Shown here: positions 1 through 4,944 of the stretch, in pieces
Numbering within the stretch: the first letter of the stretch is position 1
Layout of the letters: the number at the start of each line of letters is the position of its first letter
Source: Cyanobacteria bacterium UBA947
GTDB taxonomy: Bacteria; Cyanobacteriota; Vampirovibrionia; Gastranaerophilales; Gastranaerophilaceae
DNA: 6,893 nucleotides
Direction: 5' to 3'
Assembly: GCA_002293275.1 (NCBI GenBank)
Contig: DBCX01000015.1
Coordinates: 1,216-8,108 of the forward strand
Notes under the pieces: model-generated
Told to the model about the DNA's origin: nothing
The model's database searches: none
The model's input: only the letters and a program-made list of their open reading frames with translations
Translations under genes and position numbers: made by a program

Positions 1-942
1 GACCCGTCCGGCAAGTCCGATACGCGCCCCAGCCTTACCAAAGAGCAGGTTGAAGAAAACGCCAAAAGCTATTTTGAGCAGATGAGCAAGGTTGTTGATG
101 TTTCAAAAGCCGAGGTTGTAAACAACGCGGATTGGCTGCACAAGATGAGTTTTCTGGAACTTTTGCAGCTTGCCGGCAAGATTACCGTTGCGCAGATGAT
201 GACCCGCGACGATTTTGCCAAACGATACGCCGAAGGCAAACCGATTTCAGTACACGAGTTCTTTTATCCGTTGATGCAGGCCTACGACTCTGTTGAAATC
301 GACGCGGACATTGAGTTTGGCGGCACTGACCAGCGGTTTAACAACCTTTTGGGCCGCGATATTCAGGCTGCTTACGGGAAAAAATACCCGCAGCTTGTCA
401 TGCTTTTACCGTTGATTGAGGGCACCGACGGGGTGGTCAAGATGTCAAAAACCCACCCGGAACACTGTATTTCGCTAACCGACAGCGCAAAAGATATGTT
501 TGGCAAGCTCATGAGCATCCCTGATACGCTGATTGAAAAGTATTACGAGCTTTTGACCGATGTTGACACCCGCGGAATCAAATCCCGGCTTGAATCATCA
601 AACCCGCGCGATATTAAGATGCAGCTCGCGTCTATGATTACCGCTGAATACCACGGTGCAGACAGTGCGCAAAAAGCGCAGGATGAGTTTATAAATGTGT
701 TTTCAAACAAAGGCCTGCCCGATGACATGCCGGAGGCAAATGGAATGGGCGGCAAAAACATACTGGATGTCCTCGTGGAGCTTGGTTTTGTGCCTAGCAG
801 AGGCGAAGGCAAACGCTTAATCGCGGGCGGCGGGGTAAAACTTGATGACAAAAAAATCGCCGACCCCAGCTATACCATAAACCTTGCAAATGATGCTATA
901 TTACAAGCAGGCAAGAGAAAATACGCGAGGCTATTAAAATGA
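1..942 (+). CDS. tyrS: Tyrosyl-tRNA synthetase, 5'-truncated by the window edge
   Basis: This class I aminoacyl-tRNA synthetase attaches tyrosine to tRNA-Tyr in the cytoplasm. The frame is open from base 1 and encodes 313 residues, starting inside the catalytic domain with DPSGKSDTRPSLT, a segment typical of bacterial TyrRS. The ATG at 82 is internal and not the true start. Visible family motifs are YPLMQAYDS, the tyrosine-pocket segment GGTDQRFN, and the class I signature KMSKT at fragment residues 147-151 (bases 439-453). The last ~60 residues, beginning ILDVLVELGF and including GGGVKLDD, form an S4 RNA-binding domain. The N-terminal part with the HIGH-type motif, probably 80-100 residues, lies outside the window. 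The stop TGA overlaps the cysE start (ATGA), so translation of the two is probably coupled. Identification is from sequence motifs and is secure. The promoter and any T-box or other leader lie outside the window. Confidence 0.96.
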   Translation, partial: DPSGKSDTRPSLTKEQVEENAKSYFEQMSKVVDVSKAEVVNNADWLHKMSFLELLQLAGKITVAQMMTRDDFAKRYAEGKPISVHEFFYPLMQAYDSVEIDADIEFGGTDQRFNNLLGRDIQAAYGKKYPQLVMLLPLIEGTDGVVKMSKTHPEHCISLTDSAKDMFGKLMSIPDTLIEKYYELLTDVDTRGIKSRLESSNPRDIKMQLASMITAEYHGADSAQKAQDEFINVFSNKGLPDDMPEANGMGGKNILDVLVELGFVPSRGEGKRLIAGGGVKLDDKKIADPSYTINLANDAILQAGKRKYARLLK

Positions 943-1481
943 TAGAAAGACTAAAAGAAGATATCAACACCGTTATGCAAAAAGACCCGGCAACACGAAA
1001 CATTGTTGAGGCGGTGCTTTGCACACCCGGGCTGCACGCGCTGTGGGTGTACAGGATTGCGCACAAGCTGCACGTGTGGGGGCTGCCTGTTGTTCCGCGA
1101 TTGCTTTCATATCTGGCACGGATAATTACGGGGATTGAAATCCACCCGGCCGCAACAATCGGCCGCAGACTGTTTATTGACCACGGTGACGGCGTTGTTA
1201 TCGGCGAAACGGCTGTTATCGGCGATGATGTGCTGATTTATCAGCAGGTGACACTGGGCGGACGCGGAAAATGCTTTAACGGAAGCGATTTAAAACCATG
1301 CAAAATAGGTGAGCGGCGCCACCCGAAAGTGGAAAACGGGGTCATGATAGGTGCGGGTGCAAAAATTATCGGCAATATGACAATCGGCAAGAACGCCAAA
1401 ATCGGCGCGGGGTCGGTGGTTATGGACAATGTCCCGCCAAACTCAACGGTTGTCGGCATCCCCGGCAAAGTGAAAAAATGA
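939..1481 (+). CDS. cysE: Serine O-acetyltransferase, short form
   Basis: The enzyme makes O-acetylserine from L-serine and acetyl-CoA, the committed step of cysteine synthesis, in the cytoplasm. The 180-residue protein has an N-terminal helical part (to about residue 60) and then a left-handed beta-helix of hexapeptide repeats (IHPAATIG, VVIGETAVIG, VMIGAGAKIIG, AKIGAGSVV). The family's catalytic Asp-His pair fits D81-H82 in LFIDHGDG, and a second conserved His fits H128 in RRHPK. It lacks the long N-terminal extension of the enterobacterial enzyme and ends at IPGKVKK, with no long C-terminal tail ending in Ile of the kind that docks into CysK. An odd feature is the loop between LGGRGK and RRHPK, about ten residues longer than in the E. 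coli or Bacillus forms I recall; it carries Cys112 and Cys121. The start overlaps the tyrS stop, with GAGG at 927-930, eight bases upstream. Related maltose or galactoside acetyltransferases are less likely given the GGRGK...RRHPK context. Confidence 0.94.
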   Translation: MIERLKEDINTVMQKDPATRNIVEAVLCTPGLHALWVYRIAHKLHVWGLPVVPRLLSYLARIITGIEIHPAATIGRRLFIDHGDGVVIGETAVIGDDVLIYQQVTLGGRGKCFNGSDLKPCKIGERRHPKVENGVMIGAGAKIIGNMTIGKNAKIGAGSVVMDNVPPNSTVVGIPGKVKK

Positions 1482-1490
1482 AAGGAATTT

Positions 1491-2438
1491 ATGAGAGCGG
1501 TTGTATTTGATAAAGAGCTGAAAGTTGTTGAAGATTATGAAAAACCGGAGGTGAACGCCGGTGAGGCGCTTGTAAGGGTGACTCTTGCCGGGATTTGTAA
1601 CACGGATTTTGAGATTACAAAAGGATATATGGGTTACGTCGGCGTGCTCGGACACGAGGCCGTTGGTGTAATTGAGGATGCGCAGGACAAATCGCTCATC
1701 GGCAAACGTGTTGTGCCGGAGATAAATTACGGCTGCAAAAAACCGGGCTGTCCGTGGTGCGCACAAAAGCTTTACCGGCATTGCCCCGAGCGCCGCACGC
1801 TCGGAATTGTCCAAAAAGACGGCTGTTTTGCACAGTATTTCACCATGCCGGCTGATGTTTTGTTTGAGGTTCCTGATAACGTGAGCGATGAGCAGGCAGT
1901 TTTTGTTGAACCGCTCGCGGCCGCGCTTGAAATCACCGAACAGCTCCATATCAAGCCCGATGCGCGCGTTTTGGTGCTTGGTGACGGCAAACTGGGGATT
2001 GTGACAGCGCTGGCGCTAAAAGCGCTCAATCTTGATGTGACGCTTGTCGGCAAACACAGGGAAAAAGTCAGTATCGCAGGCGGCATGCTTTTGCAAGACC
2101 TTGCGATAAAAAAAGAGTGGGATGTTGTGGTTGAGGCAACAGGTTCAATATCAGGGTTTGAAACAGCGCTGGCGCTGGTAAAACCGCGTGGGGTGCTGGT
2201 TTTAAAAAGTACGGTTGCAGGCGAAAAACCGCTGAATCTTGCACCGGTCGTGATTGACGAGATTACGGTCTTGGGTTCGCGCTGCGGGCAATTCCCGGCT
2301 GCGCTGCGGCTGCTGCAAAGCGGTAAAATTGATTTTTCACCGCTTATTTCAGGGGTTTATGACGCAAAAGACGCACTCGCAGCATTTGACGCCAACAAAG
2401 AAAAAAATACACTAAAAGTATTACTCAAGTTTTCCTGA
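1491..2438 (+). CDS. Zinc-type medium-chain alcohol dehydrogenase family protein
   Basis: This 315-residue protein is a medium-chain dehydrogenase/reductase with a GroES-like N-terminal domain and a C-terminal Rossmann domain. Probable catalytic-zinc positions are C36 (GICNTD), H55-E56 (GHEAVG) and E140 (VEPLAAA). Cysteines 82, 87, 90 and 98 can form the structural zinc lobe, with C-x4-C replacing the usual first C-x2-C spacing. VLVLGDGKLG (residues 160-169) is the NAD(P)-binding glycine loop, and VVVEATGS follows in the second half of the fold. The length is 25-35 residues below typical alcohol or threonine dehydrogenases. The string HCPERRTLGI...DGCFAQY recalls a short MDR subgroup of unassigned substrate. 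It starts nine bases after cysE, with AAAGGA (1481-1486) as ribosome site overlapping the cysE stop, so it is the third gene of the tyrS-cysE operon. The oxidoreductase class is sure; the substrate cannot be read from sequence, and nothing ties it directly to cysteine metabolism. Confidence 0.9.
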   Translation: MRAVVFDKELKVVEDYEKPEVNAGEALVRVTLAGICNTDFEITKGYMGYVGVLGHEAVGVIEDAQDKSLIGKRVVPEINYGCKKPGCPWCAQKLYRHCPERRTLGIVQKDGCFAQYFTMPADVLFEVPDNVSDEQAVFVEPLAAALEITEQLHIKPDARVLVLGDGKLGIVTALALKALNLDVTLVGKHREKVSIAGGMLLQDLAIKKEWDVVVEATGSISGFETALALVKPRGVLVLKSTVAGEKPLNLAPVVIDEITVLGSRCGQFPAALRLLQSGKIDFSPLISGVYDAKDALAAFDANKEKNTLKVLLKFS

Positions 2439-2563
2439 TTTTTGCCGTTATACTATCTGTTAGAAGAATAGAGTCAGCATAAATGTTGCGAAAACGTTAC
2501 ATACATGGCAATAAATGTGTTTGTGGTGTTTTTATATTTATGTGGGACTCGTAAGGGTAAAAC
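2439..2563 (+). promoter_or_regulatory. Non-coding leader with possible promoter for the 2564 gene pair
   Basis: This 125-bp gap separates the tyrS-cysE-dehydrogenase operon from two small genes. It holds TATACT (2449-2454) and an extended -10-like TGTTAGAAG (2458-2466), neither with a good -35 at standard spacing. The octamer ATAAATGT occurs twice in direct orientation (2479-2486 and 2511-2518), 32 bp apart, about three helical turns. An AAGGG ribosome site (2553-2557) lies six bases before the ATG at 2564. I see no GC-rich hairpin followed by a T-run that would terminate the upstream operon. The promoter is therefore possible but unproven, and read-through from upstream is also possible. 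Confidence 0.35.
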
Positions 2564-2836
2564 ATGCTACGAGATACCATCGAACTGAATATCAAGAGAA
2601 TCATTGATTTTCTGACATATTCAAAAAACTTCCTAGTAAGAACCAACCCGATACAAGCATCAATTCAGGGATTTGTTGAAGGGTTGAAAGAGTTTCTGAC
2701 GATGAAGAAAAAACTCAAAATGGCGCAGTACCGGCTAAATTACCACCGCCACCAGTTTCAAAAAATGGAACAGTTAATCGCAGAAAACAACAACCACAGC
2801 TTCTTAAAAGGAAACAACCTGAACGAAACCCGCTAG
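2564..2836 (+). CDS. Small basic helical protein, function unknown
   Basis: I do not recognise this 90-residue protein. It is rich in Lys, Arg, Asn and Gln and is predicted by eye to be largely helical, with an amphipathic stretch in residues 8-48 (IKRIIDFL, IQGFVEGLKEFL) and a basic coiled-coil-like stretch in residues 48-72 (MKKKLKMAQYRL). Its tail is polar and Asn-rich. No signal peptide, membrane span or cysteine is present. The start is supported by AAGGG six bases upstream. It is followed after 28 bp by another small coiled-coil gene, each with its own ribosome site, so the two are probably co-transcribed and may act together. The small size, charge and partner suggest a structural, chaperone-like or adaptor role, but that is inference only. 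It is judged real because of its ribosome site, its spacing and the absence of a better overlapping gene. Confidence 0.72.
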   Translation: MLRDTIELNIKRIIDFLTYSKNFLVRTNPIQASIQGFVEGLKEFLTMKKKLKMAQYRLNYHRHQFQKMEQLIAENNNHSFLKGNNLNETR

Positions 2837-2864
2837 CAGCGGACAAACTCTAAGGGAAAATTAA

Positions 2865-3200
2865 ATGGGATTACTCGTTTCACACATTAGATTACAGTAT
2901 TTGACGCAGATGCGGCTGGATTTGGAATACAAAATGACGCTGCTCACACAGAGCAAAATGTCTTTGATGCAGTCTGCAAGCGATCTTATCACTGTCGGAA
3001 GCGATATGGACCCTGAATCTCCTCAATCTAAAATGATTGCGCAGCGTCAGGCTAAGTTAAAAATATTAGAGCAAAAACTAGACCTTCACATGCAAGAATA
3101 TCAGGCCCGATTGAAGATGATTGAAACGGAAGAGCAGTCGTGCCGCGCTATGCAGGATGCAAACATCCAGCGCTCATTCAGCTACGGGCAGCAAAGATAA
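2865..3200 (+). CDS. Small coiled-coil protein, function unknown
   Basis: This 111-residue protein has an N-terminal helical segment (MGLLVSHIRLQYLTQMRLDL), a Met/Ser/Gln-rich stretch, a break at GSDMDPESPQS (residues 46-56), and a long coiled coil over roughly residues 57-100 (QRQAKLKILEQKL, YQARLKMIETEE). The tail ends SFSYGQQR. From memory, the beginning (MGL..S..RL..LT...DLEYK....TQSKM) resembles recurrent small proteins of gut Melainabacteria, whose function is not known to me. AAGGGA (2852-2857) lies seven bases before the ATG, and the gene follows the 2564 gene by 28 bp. Its TAA stop (3198-3200) directly abuts the stop of the convergent minus-strand gene, with no base between. The helix-break-helix plan would suit an assembly subunit or chaperone; this is inference. 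Confidence 0.75.
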   Translation: MGLLVSHIRLQYLTQMRLDLEYKMTLLTQSKMSLMQSASDLITVGSDMDPESPQSKMIAQRQAKLKILEQKLDLHMQEYQARLKMIETEEQSCRAMQDANIQRSFSYGQQR

Positions 3201-3668
3201 TTAAGTAGTTTGCACAAACAGGCTGATTATGTCGTTTAGTGCGCTGCATTGTTTTTGAATCTTTTTAATCTGCGCCTCCGCCGCACTGATTTGGCTCTTG
3301 CATTCTGCAATGTTGGCTTTGCACTCGTCCGAGAGACTTACAAGGTTCTCCTGAAACTGCTGCGCTTCTTGCAACACGCCTTTTATCGGGATACCAAGCG
3401 CGCTCATTGTCTGGCTGATAAGCTGGGCACCGGTTTGTTTTGTTATACCGGGCGGGAGCTGTGATATCAAATTCTTTAAAACGGTGACGTTCGCCGGTGC
3501 GTCAAATTCTTCCTCAACAGAGGGTTCAACGGCAGGCTGCGGGATGAAATTTTGTATCGGCGGAACTGCCGGGGCGGGTGCTGTTTGCACGGCAGCAGGC
3601 TGCTCAATCTCAACACCGGATTGCTGCTTGAGAGCATCTACTATCTTTTTTCCTACGCTGTCGTTCAA
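3201..3668 (-). CDS. Pro/Ala-linker and coiled-coil protein, TTG start, function unknown
   Basis: This 155-residue minus-strand protein has four parts: a short N-terminal helix (residues 1-18); a Pro/Ala/Gln/Glu-rich flexible linker (about 22-60); a compact segment (61-108) with LISQLPPGITKQTGAQL, MSALGI and VLQEAQQFQ; and a coiled-coil C-terminus (110-148) ending NDIISLFVQTT. Cysteines sit at 116, 123 and 141. The start is TTG at 3668-3666. The only nearby ATG (at 3681) is out of frame, and GGAGGA stands four bases before the TTG, an unusually strong site for this window. A TATAAT box lies just upstream. I recall similar TKQTGAQ-containing proteins in Melainabacteria but can assign no function. 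The linker followed by a coiled coil suggests a scaffold or tether rather than an enzyme. It is convergent with, and abuts, the 2865 gene, and divergent from the deaminase gene. Confidence 0.8.
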   Translation of the reverse strand: MNDSVGKKIVDALKQQSGVEIEQPAAVQTAPAPAVPPIQNFIPQPAVEPSVEEEFDAPANVTVLKNLISQLPPGITKQTGAQLISQTMSALGIPIKGVLQEAQQFQENLVSLSDECKANIAECKSQISAAEAQIKKIQKQCSALNDIISLFVQTT

Positions 3669-3685
3669 TACTTCCTCCCATGCCC

Positions 3686-3714
3686 ATTATAATTAGAAAG
3701 CAGAACAAATGCAA
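3686..3714 (-). promoter_or_regulatory. Sigma70-type promoter for the minus-strand gene
   Basis: Read on the minus strand, TATAAT (3691-3686) is a perfect -10 box, preceded by TTGCAT (3714-3709) with a 17-bp spacer; the first three bases of the -35 match consensus. Transcription would start near 3680, leaving a leader of roughly a dozen bases that contains the GGAGGA ribosome site before the TTG start at 3668. The promoter lies back to back with that proposed for the deaminase gene, so a shared regulator in 3686-3764 is possible. Confidence 0.65.
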
Positions 3715-3755
3715 ATGATTTCAAATTGTAAAGTTTATGCAATACAGGCGGTTTA

Positions 3756-3764
3756 TGTTAGAAT
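3756..3764 (+). promoter_or_regulatory. Extended -10 promoter element before the deaminase
   Basis: TGTTAGAAT fits the extended -10 pattern TG-n-TANAAT, with hexamer TAGAAT at 3759-3764. Only seven bases separate it from the ATG at 3772, which puts the expected transcription start on or next to the start codon, so the mRNA would be leaderless. There is no convincing -35 at 17 bp (TATGCA, 3736-3741). Extended -10 promoters often do without one. Confidence 0.5.
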
Positions 3765-3771
3765 AGAAGAC

Positions 3772-4212
3772 ATGGGAATAAAGCCTTGGGAAGATTATTT
3801 TCTGGATTTGGCAAGGACGTGTGCCGGCCGGTCAAATTGCCTGCGTGCGCAAGTCGGTGCGGTTATTGTCGGGACTGATAAGAAGATTAAGGCAACCGGT
3901 TACAACGGGACGCCCTCAAAGGTGGAATCCTGCGCGGAAAAAGGCGAGTGCTACCGGATTAAAAACAATATTCCGTCGGGCACCTGCTATGAGACCTGCC
4001 GCTCCATCCACGCCGAGCAAAACGCCATAATCCAGGCCGGGCAAGACAGATGTCAGGACGCAACCTTGTATGTTTGGGGGCACGATTTTTGCTGCATCCT
4101 GTGCAAACGGTTTATCGCCCAGTCCGGGATACAAAATATCGTCTTGCGTAAGGACGAAAACTCACCGGTTGTAAAATTCACGGTGGATGATTTGCGCCGC
4201 GAACTAAACTAA
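3772..4212 (+). CDS. dCMP deaminase family protein (ComEB-like)
   Basis: This zinc-dependent deaminase of the cytidine/deoxycytidylate family probably converts dCMP to dUMP, feeding thymidylate synthesis, in the cytoplasm. From the start at 3772 it has 146 residues. Family landmarks are WEDYFLDLA near the start, QVGAVIV, ATGYNGTPS, HAEQNAI with zinc ligand H80 and catalytic E82, and the paired zinc cysteines C108 and C111. Two details are unusual: the residue before the first zinc Cys is Cys107 instead of the common Pro, and the region before HAE holds Cys54, 60, 72 and 76 in an insert with IPSG, as in the longer dCMP deaminases I recall from clostridia. An in-frame ATG at 3709 would add 21 residues unlike the family and would sit upstream of the -10 element, so 3772 is preferred. 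Competence ComEB or a guanine/tRNA deaminase are less likely alternatives; YNGTPS and the Cys pattern favour dCMP. Confidence 0.88.
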   Translation: MGIKPWEDYFLDLARTCAGRSNCLRAQVGAVIVGTDKKIKATGYNGTPSKVESCAEKGECYRIKNNIPSGTCYETCRSIHAEQNAIIQAGQDRCQDATLYVWGHDFCCILCKRFIAQSGIQNIVLRKDENSPVVKFTVDDLRRELN

Positions 4213-4255
4213 TTTCTCATCCTTTTAATCTATGCAAAAACGGAAATATTTAAGG

Positions 4256-4261
4256 TAAAAT
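4256..4261 (+). promoter_or_regulatory. -10-like TAAAAT before the 4268 gene
   Basis: TAAAAT ends six bases before the ATG at 4268, so the transcript would begin at or beside the start codon. No Shine-Dalgarno sequence lies at normal distance; the nearest purine run, AAGG at 4252-4255, is 12 bases away. TATGCAA at 4231-4237 falls near the -35 zone but does not match TTGACA well. It recurs before the deaminase gene. Confidence 0.4.
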
Positions 4262-4267
4262 GGTGAT

Positions 4268-4912
4268 ATGCTAAACAGTTACGAAAGTTTTGACAACTCG
4301 GAGACATCGGCGAGAAAATCCGCGCTTATACAAGAGCGCGTGGGCTTGGTGTCCACGCATATGTACAAGCAATATCTTGATGCGCAGCACGCCAACATCA
4401 ACACAAACGAAATTTTTGTCCGGATGATACAAAATATCCAGGCGGTTTCCGAGAGCCTGAAAGAGGCGTTCTCATCGCGCGGCATCACAACACAAAACAT
4501 TTATGTTGACACGGACCCGCAAAACTCTGTCGTGATTATGAACATATTATGGCATAAGATGAGTTTTACCACACGGTGCAATTTTCAGCCGCAGGCGCTT
4601 TACCGTGAGAGCGGTGCGCATATTTTCTCCAGCCGGATAATGGCGATAAAAGGGAATTACAGCGAGATTATGAAAGGTGTTGTAGAACACGACGAGGAGA
4701 TGGGCAAGCTGCTTGATAACGAGGTGGCATCGCTGTTTGTGCCCGCGCAAAACAATCAAAGCGCAATAATGAAGATAAAACACCTTCCGGGACGCGAGTT
4801 TGAATTGAACCAGTCCGATGCACCGCGCGAGTTTGTGCTGAAAGTCGTTGAGGCGATGTGCGGCGGCGGATTCTACCACGAAGAAGGTTCGAGAAAAAGT
4901 TTTAATATCTAG
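4268..4912 (+). CDS. Hypothetical protein, 214 residues, unrecognised
   Basis: I cannot place this protein in a family. It looks soluble: no signal peptide, no membrane span, mixed charge. Residues 12-72 read as helices (SARKSALIQERV, EIFVRMIQNIQAVSESLKEAF). Residues 76-125 look like beta strands (NIYVD, SVVIMNILW, FTTRCNF, GAHIFSSRIMAI), and helices follow in 131-157 (SEIMKGVVEHDEEMGKLLDNEV). The C-terminus has VLKVVEAMCGGGFYHEE. The helix-strand-helix plan suggests a compact alpha/beta domain but no catalytic motif is evident. It lies 55 bp after the deaminase and 32 bp before the repeat protein. It has its own -10-like box and no ribosome site, so it may be transcribed on its own. A role shared with its neighbours cannot be claimed. 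Length, frame integrity and composition support a real gene. Confidence 0.78.
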   Translation: MLNSYESFDNSETSARKSALIQERVGLVSTHMYKQYLDAQHANINTNEIFVRMIQNIQAVSESLKEAFSSRGITTQNIYVDTDPQNSVVIMNILWHKMSFTTRCNFQPQALYRESGAHIFSSRIMAIKGNYSEIMKGVVEHDEEMGKLLDNEVASLFVPAQNNQSAIMKIKHLPGREFELNQSDAPREFVLKVVEAMCGGGFYHEEGSRKSFNI

Positions 4913-4933
4913 CAAATTTTATTTTCACGGATT

Positions 4934-4939
4934 TTAAAT
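4934..4939 (+). promoter_or_regulatory. -10-like TTAAAT before the repeat-protein gene
   Basis: TTAAAT (or the overlapping TAAATA at 4935-4940) stands about five bases before the ATG at 4945 in an AT-rich gap (4913-4944) that has no purine-rich ribosome site. The match to TATAAT is weak, four of six. It is listed because the geometry repeats what is seen before the 3772 and 4268 genes. AT-rich intergenic DNA produces such hexamers by chance. Confidence 0.28.
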
Positions 4940-4944
4940 AACCT

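Noticed and set aside
1443..1949. 168-codon minus-strand open frame
   Set aside because: It lies antisense across the end of cysE and the start of the dehydrogenase, both of which carry clear family motifs, and its translation shows no domain.
2485..2511. Possible hairpin TTGC...GCAA in the 2439-2563 leader
   Set aside because: Only about four base pairs with a 19-base loop and no T-run follow, so it is too weak to call a terminator or riboswitch.
3484..3696. 70-codon plus-strand frame rich in Gly, Thr and Cys
   Set aside because: It is the complement of the Pro/Ala-rich linker of the minus-strand gene; the composition is a by-product of GC-rich alternating codons.
3709..3771. Upstream in-frame ATG as the deaminase start
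   Set aside because: It would add 21 residues not typical of the family, has no ribosome site, and lies upstream of the extended -10 element.
4547..4915. 122-codon minus-strand open frame
   Set aside because: It is antisense to the 214-residue gene and has no ribosome site or recognisable features; the plus frame is longer and better spaced with its neighbours.
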